Assembly: GCF_022682495.2 (NCBI RefSeq)
Contig: NC_071389.1
Location: 55,388,239-55,452,238, forward strand
Direction: 5' to 3'
Source of the DNA: Desmodus rotundus
Taxonomy: Eukaryota > Chordata > Mammalia > Chiroptera > Phyllostomidae
DNA length: 64,000 bases
A program made the position numbers and the translations under genes. Positions 1 through 11,921 of this stretch are shown here, in pieces (the stretch's first letter is position 1; each line of letters begins with the position of its first letter). Under the pieces are notes generated by a model, which saw nothing but the letters and a program-made list of their open reading frames with translations, was not told where the DNA came from and ran no database searches.

Positions 1-700
1 ATGAGAGTCATAAAGGAAACACACTTAACATATATGAAAATCAAATCAGAGACTTCCAGTGCTATTTATTTGTAATAGAATAACTAACCCTGAATACCCT
101 CCTGTCACACAGAACCAGAAAAGTGGAGAAAATATAGTAACGACTATTATTAGACACTGAATAACAGGGACTGTACGACTGTGATCTGTGAAAGAGGACA
201 AACAAATCAGATAAGCCCTATCATCACACTTTATACAGGGATGTACTCCCAGTAAAGTGGAACAGGTCTTGATGAGCAGAGACAGATAATAGTTTGGGGA
301 AGCTGAAGTAGCTGGATTTTGAGGGACAGAGCACCAAAGAGAAAGAAGCAAAAAAGAAAAAGGCAGAAAACACAGAAAATCTGCATTGAGGTCCCTTTGA
401 GCCTTTGGCTGAATATAATGCTGCAAGTGAAAAACCATGCAAAGAACAACTATCAAGGAGCTATACATGGAACAACTACCAGTGTTCTCAGGAGATTGTG
501 GAGTCATTTAGGTTTCAACCAGGCAGAGTAAAGACATTTTTAAATGACACAGAAGAAAGGCCATGATACAGATGTAAATTAAACCTAGAATATGGGCTAT
601 TTTGGACTTTCCCATAACACAGACAAAAGCAAAAGCCTTAAAAGGATCAAGCTCATTATCAAATAAATTAACTGCCTGTCAGAACAAATTTCAACACTTT

Positions 701-909
701 TTATTTTTTATAAAATATTTACTTATTTGTTTTTAGACAGAGGGAAAGAAAGAGAGAGGGAGAGAAATATCAATGTGTGTTTGCTTCTTGTTCACCCCCT
801 AGTGGGGACCTGGCCCACAACCCAGGCATGTGCCCTGACTAGGAACTGACCTGGCAACCCTTTGGCTCGAAGGCCGGTGCTCAATTCACGGAGCCACACC
901 AGCCAGGGC
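701..909 (-). repeat. VES-type bat SINE
   Basis: Read on the minus strand, the element starts GCCCTGGCTGGTGTGGCTC and continues through a tRNA-like region to a GA/CT-rich tract and an A-rich tail near 701-720. The GTGCCCTGACTAGGAACTGA and CAACCCAGGCATGTGCCCTG blocks are diagnostic of the family. No convincing target duplication was seen. Confidence 0.88.
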
Positions 910-1444
910 AAATATCATCACTTTCTAAAGAAAGAGACAAAATCCAGATCCTCGACAACATATGTACAATGTCCACCACGTAAATGTTAATAGACATGTG
1001 AAAATTAAATCACTACTATAGAGAATTCTGCCTACTGATAGAGCCCACTTTACAAATTTCCTTATGTTGAAATCAGAGATTAAAGAGATAAGTAGAAGCA
1101 GCTTTCCATAATAATGTAAACAAAACAGGGGTAAATAGACCCCACAGAAGCGGGGAGGAGAGGTATAAAAATCACAAGACAGACCTCCCTATTAATTACT
1201 ATATAATATCTGATAACATGATCACTGAAATAAAGTTCCTGAGGCTAAAACTTCCATTAAGTCTCAAATAAATGGTAATTGTCTTAGATGGCTTTTAATG
1301 CTAATGAGTATTTATTGTCATATATAAAGAAAAAACTATCATTTTTCCATTCAGAATTTAGGCATCTGGTAAGTTACATAAGGCAGAGCCTCCAAACCAG
1401 AAAGCAAGGAAATAAAAAAAGCACACTCAATTGAAACAAACATT

Positions 1445-1978
1445 CCAACTCTTTCTTCTCGAGGAGGAGAGGCAGCAGAGCAGTCTCCCCAGCAGACACA
1501 GAGATGCAGATCTCTGTGAAGACCCTGACTTCAGGTTCAGACCTGTGACACTATCAAGAACGTAAAAGCTAAAAGTCAAGAAAAGGAGGGCATCCTGCCT
1601 TGATCAGCAGCATCTTGATTTTTGCCAGCAAACAGCTGGAAGATGGCCACACTCTCTCAAACTAGAACATTGAGAAAGAGTCTACCCTGCACTCAGTGCT
1701 TCCTCTCAAGGTGGCATCATCGAGTCCTCCCTCTGCCATTTGCCCAGGAGTACAACAACACGATGATCTGCCCCAAGTGCAGAGGAATGCCCATGCACCC
1801 GTGCTGTCTACTGCCCAAGATGATGTGTAGTCACACCAGCCTGTGCCCTAAGAGGAAGGTTTAATAAGGCCCCTAACACCACCTACCCTGGCCCGCAGGG
1901 TGGTCTTCTGCCTGAACCCCAGAAGCCCTGGCATCTCAATAAGTTTTCCTTCCACTAACTGAAAAACACAAAACACCC
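1445..1978 (+). pseudogene. UBA52: UBA52 (ubiquitin-eL40 fusion) processed pseudogene
   Basis: This is an intronless, degenerate copy of the ubiquitin-60S ribosomal protein L40 fusion mRNA. An ATG at 1504 opens with Met-Gln-Ile-(Ser)-Val-Lys-Thr-Leu, the start of ubiquitin. Most of the next ten codons are lost, and in-frame stops and frameshifts follow. A block meaning GKQLEDGRTLS is still legible at about 1625-1660 in another frame. Downstream, AQEYNNTMICPKC at about 1744-1782 matches the L40 segment AQKYNCDKMICRKC, and the copy ends with PKRKV and a stop at 1864. About 100 bases of 3' UTR follow, with a near-polyadenylation signal and an A-rich end near 1970. It lies antisense to ZZZ3 within an intron. 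It cannot encode ubiquitin or L40. Confidence 0.85.
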
Positions 1979-4900
1979 CATGCACTAATGCTTACCTGCA
2001 CATTGAAAGACAAATTCCTCAGTGCATCACTCAAGGATCATGAGACATAATTCTGACAAACTTGGTTATTTTGATTTCTAAGTTTAAAGAGAACTAAAAG
2101 TAGTCAATTGGGAAGGAAGGATGATTTATTAGAGGAAAGTGCCGTGATAACACAATTGACTAATGAAAGCCAACAAAAGTGAAGAAAAGGATTATAAGAA
2201 GCCACAGAATTTGGAAAAGAACATAGAAAAGCCAAATTATAAAAACTAAAAAAGCAGAGAAGCCCAAAAGACCTACTCTAACAGTGATGCGAGAAAAGTA
2301 CCACTATATAACTTCTGTCACCAAAGATGACCCTAAATCAAGAAAAGGTTTAATTATACTTAAGTAAAAATATACTTCGAGTACAGCAGAGTATCACTTT
2401 TACAAAACACTGACATCAGTTGAAATTTAAAATGTTGGTATTCAACAATTTTAAAACATTAAAAATAAAAAAATGGTATGCAAAGGTAAAAACAAGAAAA
2501 TTCATTGAATATCTTCGTTAAGTCAATGGCTTACTCCACTTACAACCAAAACTTTATACTTAGGAGAGTTATCTCCTTTCTGTCACTAATCCTTGTCTCA
2601 AACTCCTGGGGCCAATCTGGGTATTACATTCCACAGCCTTTTCCAAAGAGCTTAAGTACACCAAGCATAAGTTTTCCCTAGTAACCTCTGACTTTAATAT
2701 ACCTAACTACATTCTAAACTCCTCCCTCAAAGTATTTTTTTGAAATCATCCAAATTTTCTATTTAAAGTTAAGCTATAGCTGTAGTTTTAATTACCCAAT
2801 TTGTACACGTCAATTATTCTTCACAGATATACTAATAAAATGTTCTTTACTATGATCATGAAAGCATTTCATTTAATAAACAGCACAGGTTACTTACCCA
2901 TAAATACTGCTTCTTTGACAGACAAAACAAGGTAATCATGATAACAATTAGACTTTAAACCAGGGCTGAAGAATTTTGAAAACTGAGTACCCAAGATCTG
3001 TTCCATGAAAGAATTCAGCCTAGAAACCCAAAGTCCATAGAATAAGTCCTTATTGGATAACCACCTTATTGGTGTAGTTCAGAACATGAATTAGAAGGTG
3101 AAGCTCTAATCCCATTTCTACCAGCAATTTATCATGATTCTTTAAATAAACAATCTAAAACCTTAATCATGAGTTAGGAAATGGGAACTATACAATGCCA
3201 CCTGTGTTGTCTATTTCCAAGTTGTTATATCAAATATGAAACCACTTTGTAAATTATAAAGTACAGTACAAATGTAAAGTTATTTTATCTAAGATGACTC
3301 CTTTAGTGCTTTCTAAGCAAAACCCATCCCTAGTCCTGGAGTTCTCTGTCCCCTTGAAAGAATCTACTTTGAAAAACATTTAAAGTAGTCTCACAGGAAC
3401 TGCACCTAAAAAACTGTGAGGACTTTATAGGGTTCTAAAGCTGATAAAGATATCAAATGGTTCGTCTTAGGCATGGTTCACAAGAAGGACATAATTATTT
3501 AGTACATTAACATTTTCAGAGGACCAAGTTTGAAAATATAGTTCTTATAAATATTCTTTAAAATGGCTTGAAAATAAGATTCCTACTTGAAGACTCTATG
3601 AGCAATACTCTCAGATGAGCACTAACCATCTTATACTTGCATTCTCTGGAAATTTTAAAATTGGTATAAACATTAGCAATGTTATCAATGAATTAATCTT
3701 TTGCAAGACCTCAAGAATCTAGAAACCCTAATGCTGACTTTTCACCCTCTATCTGTTCATGAAAGGCTACATCATTAAATGAAGCATTCCAAGGCACTTC
3801 AGACATGTATTTTTTAAAATATTCTTGTACAATGAGAATTCAGAGGCAAAAGACCAATTTACATTTTCATCTGAAAATTTATTTTCCAGTGATTGCCTTG
3901 TGAATTGGAAGCTCTGAATGACAAAACCCAGGACATAAACTCTTCCACACCTGCTCTCCCTAGAGCCAGAACTTTAAAACTTAGAGACCAGTTTTAGTTC
4001 TTCTGAATCAAAAATCAGCAAAAGGTCAATTCCCAAATGGAATGGGCAATCCACAGTTAAGTTCATGATCTTAGTCAATCTGGCTACTTAGACCCAGAAG
4101 GGCATTATCTACCACTATGACAGATTTCATCAACCTTGAGATCAAAGCATTTGAGATCAAGTACATTTCTTTTGATTCTCCACCCCTTAATCTTTGAGAA
4201 GGTACATCTGGTAAAACAATCTATAGCTGAAATCTTGCCAGAGAAAAAGATTCTCATTAGTCCCTTGGTCATAGTGGAGTTTTCCATTTGGAAAAAATAA
4301 ATATATAAAAGCACACTGTAGATTTGCATCCTGGAGAAGAGAGCAAACAGGGTATGAGGTCCCGAACAAGTGCAGATTCATTTCCTTGGCCTATGGCCTA
4401 ATTACCATAAGTCAGGTCTAAGGGTAAGACTCTACACAGAGTATCTTTCAAACATTTACAAGTGATTAGATGACCCTATATGTGATATCCTTGCAAAAAA
4501 GTTGGATAAATTTCAGGCTGAATGCTAGGATAGCAGGTTGCTAATTAAATAATCAATGTTAATTTAGAGGAGAGTTGCACCTGAAATAAAGAGCTATGTT
4601 CTCCTGGCTCCAAACAACTATGCCATGCTCGTTGTTTTCTATTAACAACATACTTTTAAAACTGGCTACCAGTAAGTATTCATTCACTAATGGAAGAGAC
4701 ATTCATGTATAGGTGGGGCGTTGCCCATTTCCTAGTCTCAAAAATGCAATTATCTGGGGAAATTTTCCACCAGATAATTTTCCACCAATAAAGAAAAAAA
4801 TATATTTGATGGGGTGTATGTACATCTGTGTGTGCAGGAGAACAGCAATCCATCTACCCCAGGTGTATTTCTCCCCCTTTACCTTAAAAATGCCTTTTAA

Positions 4901-6300
4901 CAACAATTTTAAACTTCCAGAAATTTACTTAAGATTTGAAAACAGATAGGTACCATGATGCTATTTTTAACAATGACAATTTGGGTTAAAAAGAGCCAAC
5001 ATTATATCCAACCATCTCTTGGCTCTAGAAAAAAAGCATAGAAATAGGGACTTTACTGGACCAGATTACATATGACATCATCAAACACCCTCTTCCAATT
5101 TTCCTTAAATTATCTTTAATCAAAATGTTTATGCAAGAGGAGGCTCCCTCTCCATCTCAGTTTTCCTAATTTGTTTCCTCGGTGAGTTAAAAGTAAAGTG
5201 TCAAAAGGTGCTATTATCAAAAGATTTGGAACAAAGAAAAAAAGCAAGGAGTGACTTGACTGCGTTTTGCCCAAAATTACCCAATGAGGCATTAATTTGA
5301 GAACACTGTCCTAATAAAGTAACTACTATCCAAATTCAAAGGACTTTGTATATCCTGATGAACCCATGAAATGGTACTGCTCTCATTCTCCAGACTTAGG
5401 AATATGGAACATCATTCTTTAACAACTGTTTTATAAGAACATCATCCTCCAGAATCATTATGAGGGGAGCTATTATCAAAAAGTAACACCAATGAATTCA
5501 TAAGGAAAATATTTTTCATCAATAACCAGCTAAGCCTTAAGAGAGCATCTCTTTTGCCAAAGAACCAATAAAAAGAACAGAATTAACAGAGTATCATTTT
5601 GTGAAATCGCACATTTCTTGAGTTTTTGGTATTTTCCCAAGACAAATGCTCTGCTTCCTTGCACCTGTTGATAAACAACTCCACTTTTAAAAATGGTTAC
5701 ATAATACCAATGGTAAAAACTCAACTTATCTCAAATTTAAAAAACTCAAATTATGAGTTCTTTTTCTATTTCAAATTGGACATCGAACATTCCACATAGA
5801 TGAAATGCTACAGTTCCCAAAATAATGAATGAAATGCTCAGATAAAATGACACCTCTATTAAACTTAGTATTAAAATGTTATTTATAAAAAAAAAGAAGA
5901 AAGTTTTCAGAAGAGGCCTATGCTAAAAGGCCACCATATTATCATATACAAATATGGATTATCTGTAATGCATGACAAAAAAATTTATGTTCACAACCAG
6001 GTTTGATACTTTATTCTGATACATGTGAGGATCTGGCGATTGTCACAACAAAAATGTTTCCTCAAATCAGGATTTTTACATAGCTTATAAAATCTAATTG
6101 TCATATTAATTCAAAAGCCTACTGTGTAAAAGTAAAGATGATTAACATATATGTCTTGTCTTTTTTACTACTGCTGACTTATGATATAAACAGTTTTAAA
6201 GTTCTATTCAGGATTAGACATAGATAACTCCAATAGTTTAAAGAAAATCTAAGCAAAACTGCAAAATTTGGACTCTGAATTCTTTATTTTAAAAAGTGCC

Positions 6301-6526
6301 CTGGCTGGGTGGCTCAGTTGTTTGGAGCACTGCCCCATACCTGCAAAGGTTGAAGGTTCCATTCCAGGTCAGGGCACATACCTAGGTTGTGAGTTCAAAC
6401 CCAAGTTGGGGTTCGTGCAGGAGGCAACCTATTGATGTTTCTCTCTCGGTTTCTCTCTGTTTCTCTCTCTCTTTCTCTCTATCTCTCTCAAAGCAATAAA
6501 AAAATGTCCTTGGGTGAAGACTAAAG
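6301..6526 (+). repeat. VES-type bat SINE with 10-bp target duplication
   Basis: The head reads CTGGCTGGGTGGCTCAGTTG, followed by the conserved GGTCAGGGCACATACCTAGG block, a CT-rich tract and a CAATAAAAAAATGTCCTTGG tail. The 10-bp sequence AAAAAGTGCC occurs at 6291-6300 and again at 6527-6536, a perfect target-site duplication bracketing the element. Confidence 0.92.
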
Positions 6527-7247
6527 AAAAAGTGCCTTCATCACAAAGTTTAAGAACTGATACTATTTTAAGATGTAGTCTCCCCTTAAAATTTAGAATT
6601 AGGGAAAACCTGTCTCAAATACTTTATGTCAACTATAGAGCAGACAGACAGTTGCTAATATGCTAATTACAACATACAACTTGCTGTCATAGTATTAAGA
6701 CTAGTCTCTACTTTTCTAAGGTACGAAAGTAAAAAATGATGCATAAAGCACATTTTTTAAAATCAAAGGTTGTAATTGGAAATTAGATATATGTAACTAA
6801 GATAAAAGTAGATTTGGAGCCCACCAGACTTCCCTTATCTGGGTATCTAGGCACTCATTATTTGTTCTATACTACCTAGAAGGCATAGACACTATAAATC
6901 AAAGTGTATTGTGATAACTAAATGATGTTCCCATTTTATAAATTAAATGAAATGGTATAAAACATTTAAAAACAAAAACACCAATAATCAAGTTTCCACA
7001 TGTCTCTTCTAATCGAGGCATGCTGAAATAACAAAACTAGAAAATCATATTGCCATAGAGAAAGTAAAAGTTGAGTTTTAAAGTCTTTCTTTTTTTTGGA
7101 GTTTTTTTTTTTAATGAGTTGAAAAAATTATGTTAGAACTAAAACTTTAGCGAAAGCATCAAATGCTGTGAATAGACATTTATGAATAGTGAAAATTTAG
7201 GGAATAATAAACAAAGCAGAATTCATGGTTACCATATTTACACATAC

Positions 7248-8800
7248 TCTTTGTTGTGTTTCAGTGCCACATGATCTGATTCAAAGTAATAAACATCAGG
7301 ATCATCATCTTCCTCTTCTGTAATGTGCGGATTGGCACTCTCTTTGGCAGATGGCAAATTTCCAATATTGAGTCTTGCCTCTGAGGGTGGCTTAATTTGT
7401 CCTTCACTCCCATAATTTTCAGAGTCACAACATATCCCTTTTTCATTCTGAGAAATTTCATCAGGCTGTGTGGGAGACTCACTTACATTATCACTAACGG
7501 TTGCATTTGTTTCATTAGGACTAAGATTATTCTCCTCAAACTGTCCATTTTCTCTGCAAGGAGAACTGTTTTTAGTGGGACTATTTCTGGTAGGGGCTGC
7601 CCTCCGTGGTGAAGTTCTCAGAGTATATCGATGTTCTTGAGGTTCTGACAAAGACATCGTTTGAGCTGAAACACAGTCTAGAACAGAAGATGGTTCCAGC
7701 TCTCCGGAAACTGGCATACTCTCAAGTCTTGTGTCCAGGGCGTTATTGGTGTTTTCATTACACTGCTCTTTTGAGGCACTGCTATCTCCCACCACATCTA
7801 CTTCCTCCTCAGAATCCCTTAAAGATGACTGAGTTTCAGGAAAGGGGCCTGTAGCTGGCTCAGTTGTCAGCTGATTAACATGTTCCACAGGCAGGCAGGC
7901 AGTTACTATTTTGTGGTCCTCCAACTTGACCTGCACTTCTGAATTCGTGCAAGGCACGTTATGGTCTATATAACTGTCCTCCTTCCTACTATCAAGGAAC
8001 ATTGAAGTATGGGTGTCGGAATCCCCATTTTCAGCTACTGATTTTTCCTGGAACACACAGGAACCAGTGCTGTTTTGTTTAGTGTTCCCATCAGGCTGAC
8101 AGTCATCACAGTTTATACCAGCTGAATCACTGTCATCAACACCATTGACAGCCAAATAGCCTGTGATTTCTTCACCTACTGCAGAATTAAGTGGCCCTTC
8201 CTCACTGACATTCACCTTTTTAATTTCCCTTTTCTCACAATCATCCAGTATAAGACATCGACAAGCTCGTTTAGTCCCTTGAAAATCTGCATCATTGTCC
8301 ACTACTGTATTCCTCTGTTCTACTGACTCCTTGTCTGATTTTATAGGTGAATCTTCTTCTGAACTGTTTGGTGCTTCAGATCTAAGACAACGCTTAATTC
8401 TTTTTAAAACTGGTGAAACGGGTTCTGTTTGCCTTTTCTCACAATTTTCTACAGCCTGCCTTTCTCCATTATCTTTTTCTGAAGAAAGTCCTCTTTTCCT
8501 AGGGCTTACCCATGATTCTCGAGTACTTTGCTGTTTTAAATCAGTAGTTCTCCCACTATTATTTCCCTTCTGAATTTGCACAGGCTCTGGTCTCTTCTTT
8601 GGTGATCTTGATCGTACTTGAGAATGAGAAGATATTTCTTCAGGGTGAGCAATGCTACGATTCCTTAAAGTTCTACCACAAAAAGATTCATCCAAGCCGT
8701 TTAACCCCACTGTTGATCTTGTAACACGAGTAGATCGGGAAGCAGCCATACTATGGCAAGTCCCTACTATACGGTCATCATGATCCACTCATTGGGAAAC
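7248..8800 (-). CDS. ZZZ3: ZZZ3 first coding exon (N-terminal 500 residues)
   Basis: This exon encodes the N-terminal half of ZZZ3, a subunit of the ATAC histone acetyltransferase complex. The family is known to carry a C-terminal SANT/Myb domain and a ZZ zinc finger that contacts histone H3; both are encoded outside this window. Translation starts at the ATG at 8749-8747 ([12 protein letters not shown]), which has A at -3 and G at +4. The reading frame runs back to an in-frame TGA at 8791-8789, so the more upstream GTG is not the start. The acceptor is TTTTTGAAG with the exon beginning at 8800. The donor is AAAGA/GTATGT after 7248, leaving a split codon (phase 2), so the terminal residues of the open frame past 7248 are intronic. 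The protein is low-complexity and probably disordered: basic SPKKRP and SPRKRG motifs near the start, many Ser/Glu clusters, and an acidic [14 protein letters not shown] patch at the end. It covers about 500 of the roughly 900 residues usual for the family. Confidence 0.96.
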
Positions 8801-8944
8801 CTTCAAAAATGTAAACAAAATAATGAGAAAAAAGGTAATAGTTAATATACCTAAAACAAAAGTATAAAGCTATAACTTTTTAATCCAAGTATAGCCAATA
8901 TTAATAAATTATTTGATATAATTTATTATATTAACATTTCAAAA

Positions 8945-9185
8945 ATGCTATTAATAGCTAACCATTCATTATATGGCATTTAACATGTTCCAAAAATCAT
9001 TTTATATATTTTGTACACATTAACTCACTTAAGTCCACAACAACTAGAACAGGTGCTATTATCATCCCGACATTACAAATAAGAGGATTGAGCCACCACA
9101 CACATTTTAAGTTATCTGTCCAAAGCCACTCGGCTAAGTGGCAGGGCAGGGCTCTAGAGACCAAGCTCTTAACTTGTTTCACTGT
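8945..9185 (-). repeat. MIR/L2-like ancient repeat
   Basis: The sequence resembles the reverse complement of MIR: a TTAACTCACTTAAGTCCACA block followed by a CTATTATCATCCC motif and CACTCGGCTAAGTGGCAG. These match the usual order in MIR of a low-order tail and a tRNA-like box. It is diverged, and the boundary is approximate. Confidence 0.5.
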
Positions 9186-10599
9186 GCCTCTGCCTCTCAC
9201 ATAGGCACAAAGGGCCCAAAACAGATCTCTCAAAGATAGAATTTCATCTTGGTTATTAACATAATCATCTTGAACTTCTATAGCAGCTATCACAAAATCT
9301 ATACCAATCATTTCTCATTTTTTCTCAAAATATTCCTGGGATGTAAAAAGGCAGGAGCTGCTCTTTTTAATTCACTCTTAGTACAAGGAGTTTCAGGTCA
9401 AACCCTCTCATAATAAACTATGTGGCATTCAGAAAAATTTGGTTGCAGTAGAATTTTTTGTAATTAAGCAGACTGATAGAAATCACAATCTTAGCTTGCA
9501 GTAGCTAAGGGCCAAACAGAGCAAAGCCAAGCCTCCCTAGTCCCTAGAAGTAGAGTCATAAATTGGCAAGTGAAACAAAGTATATTCTAAAGAAAATAGA
9601 AGAAAAAAAGAAAGAAGCGCCTGAAGCAAATATTACATTTAAGAAATCAGGAGTACACATATAACTCCATTCTTTCCTTCTTAGAACTCCTACAAATGTG
9701 TGTATGCCAGTTATAAGGCGTGTTGGGGAGATAAGCATTTTCCAGTGTGAATGTTTGGTGTTTATAAGACAAATATGTGAGAAAAACTGAAAAATGTCTC
9801 CATCGATCCATTTGGATAAACTGAGGGGTTTAGTGGTTATTTTCCAAAGGCTCTCTCATCAAGTAGAATAAACGAGCTATTAACATTTCGAGTCTCCATT
9901 CTTCTGCTGTTCTGTTTAGCTTTCACAAGACACTTTGCCACTTCACTGTCTAACTTCAAATGGGGTGCAGAGAAAGAAATCAATAATGACTATAGTACAA
10001 AGTTTCATAGTACCCCCCCCTTCCTTTCTGCCATCCTTGCAACAGATTCCCTCTCTTATAACCCCCCAAATGCCATTCTACCCCTGCCCCCACAAATCAC
10101 ATACAATCTATCCTTTGCTTCAACTAGAAGTATCTAACAGTGGAAAGATTATGAAAAACTACAGAAGACACAAGCAACATGTTATGACACACAGAAAAAG
10201 AAATATTAAAATTTAGAAATAAATTCCTCACAGTAAACATTTACTGTTTTAGGATTCATTAGAGTAATCTGACATGTAATTCTCTTTTGTTAAAATCATG
10301 TGAAGATTACAATCTATTATTTTTATTCACAGATAATAAACACCGAATGACCCATAAATATCCACTTTCAATAACAAAAAGTTAAACCTTGAATGTTTCA
10401 GAAGAGCACAAACTAAACAATATTAACATAAATTTGTTTCATGTACCCAAATCTGGCGCTGTCAAACTTGAAGGTAAGTGATTTTTAAATATTAAATAGC
10501 TATGGAAATATACAAAGAAAACAGACTTTACTTATAAAATCAAATGCAAATATCTTTGATGCAAATTTGATTATATTAATAATTTCTGGCTCAAATATA

Positions 10600-10917
10600 C
10601 CATATTTTGCCATGCATAATGTACACTTTTTTTGCCCAAATTTTAAGGGAAAAATAAGGATGCACATTATACATAGGTAGTACTAATTCCGTATCTATAT
10701 AAATGTTTTTAATTCTTTTATTTATGCTCATGCATTAAAAGTGTAACTCTAGAAAGCAGTAACGATATCCATATGTAAAAAAAATACCCTGGAATACGAA
10801 AATCAGTTTTGTTTCTATATAATAGAAAAATGGAATTAAAAAACTATAATGAAAGACTTTTTCCCTGAAAGTTTGGGCCAAAAACATGGGTGTGCATTAT
10901 ACATGGCAAAAATACAG
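10600..10917. mobile_element. TA-flanked MITE, copy 1
   Basis: This nonautonomous DNA transposon has terminal inverted repeats of about 25 bp. The left end reads CATATTTTGCCATGCATAAT and the right end is its inverse (ATTATACATGGCAAAAATAC then AG). Both ends abut TA. Internal sub-terminal blocks (TTTTTTGCCCAAATTTTAAG and GTTTGGGCCAAAAACATGGG) are also mutually inverted. There is no coding capacity. A TA target duplication is typical of Tc1/mariner, but the superfamily is not certain. Confidence 0.8.
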
Positions 10918-11394
10918 TAATATTGGAAAGAGTTATGTTTTACAACACATAAAAACAATCTAGTAATCTTTACTTTTTAAAATGTTATGCCAATTAAGGG
11001 TATATAAATCTCAAAATGATTCCAGTAACTAGCATTCTTATCCTTTCTTTTCTTTCTAATCCGAATGAAAGCAAAATCCCTGCTTTGTCATTATTAATGA
11101 AATAAGTCTATTATTATTAGTACAAAGAAGTACTATAAATATATATCTAACTATAAAATACTACTGGAGAAGGCCTATTTTATTTCTTCATCATTTCAGT
11201 GATTAAAACACTGAGTGATATGAAAGACTAAACCCTTTAGTTTCTTTTGCTAAAAATGTTTTTATTCCATTCAACCAATTCAATGAAGCCAAAGTTTTAT
11301 AGTTCTCAAATCCTGTCCTATTAGGCCATATTTAAAGTGAAACTGTTTTATAACAAAGACTTTCTGGTATCTCAAACTCTTATAACTTAAAGTG

Positions 11395-11533
11395 TGCCGA
11401 AAGGACCTGCATCATGGACATCTCCTGCAAGACTGACTAGAAATGCATAATACCAGGCCCTGCCCCAGACCTATCAATTAACCAGATTCCCAGATGATTT
11501 ATATGCCTATGAAGGTTTGAGAAGCAGTGCCTT
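11395..11533 (+). repeat. MER5-like hAT remnant
   Basis: A diverged block has the order TAGAAATGCATAATACCAGG, CCCTGCCCCAGACCTAT, AGATTCCCAGATGATTTATA and GAAGGTTTGAGAAGCAGTGC. These correspond to the body and end of MER5-type Charlie/hAT elements. It lies between the two MITE copies. Confidence 0.6.
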
Positions 11534-11534
11534 T

Positions 11535-11563
11535 GAGTACGTGTTTTACTAAAACACGTACTC
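11535..11563. repeat. Near-perfect 29-bp palindrome
   Basis: Two 14-base arms, GAGTACGTGTTTTA and TAAAACACGTACTC, are exact reverse complements separated by a single C at 11549. A second palindrome with 7-base arms (TATTTTA / TAAAATA) around the same central C follows at 11571-11585. Confidence 0.95.
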
Positions 11564-11609
11564 CAGACAGTATTTTACTAAAATAGCAGTGTTATCAAGT
11601 TTCAAACTA

Positions 11610-11921
11610 CTGTATTTTGCCGTGTACAATGTGCACTTTTTTGCCCAAATTTTTGAGGGAAAGATAAGGATGCACATTATACATGGGTAGTACCTGACAT
11701 ACCTTATATCTGTTCTCGTGTTTTGTAATTATTTATAACAAAATTCCATGTATCATATGTTCAAAAATAAATGCTAAAATTCCTTTGTAATACAAAAAGC
11801 AAGTATCTAAATATAAATTAATTAAAAAATTAAAACAGAAGATTTTTTTTTCCTGAAAGTTTGGGCCAAAAATGTGGGTGCACATTTTACATGGTAGCAC
11901 ATTATACATGGCAAAATATGG
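11610..11921. mobile_element. TA-flanked MITE, copy 2
   Basis: This is the same family as the element at 10600-10917 and in the same orientation. The left end is CTGTATTTTGCCGTGTACAA and the right end TTATACATGGCAAAATATGG, with TA on each side. The internal GCCCAAATTTTTGAGGGAAA and GAAAGTTTGGGCCAAAAATG segments align with copy 1. A partly duplicated GCACATTTTACATGG / GCACATTATACATGG segment sits at the right end. Confidence 0.8.

Larger units (their letters stand above)
1..7247 (-). other. ZZZ3: ZZZ3 intron downstream of the large coding exon
   Basis: This stretch begins with the GTATGT splice donor at 7247-7242 and runs off the left edge. I looked for the next ZZZ3 coding segment, which should open by completing a split Asp codon followed by Tyr-Gln, and did not find it, so the intron is at least 7.2 kb. 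It contains two SINEs and a UBA52 processed pseudogene, listed separately. From about 2,000 to 6,290 I see only AT-rich unique sequence with short chance ORFs. The 153-codon minus-strand ORF at 46-507 has no recognisable domain. Confidence 0.75.

Noticed and set aside
46..507. 153-codon minus-strand ORF at the left edge
   Set aside because: It is Leu/Cys/Ser-rich with no recognisable protein. It may lie in old repeat sequence, and two other frames on the same strand are also open. I judged it chance.
8750..8788. Extension of ZZZ3 upstream of MAASRS to a GTG codon
   Set aside because: GTG is not a plausible start here. The ATG at 8749 has a good context and matches the known ZZZ3 N-terminus.
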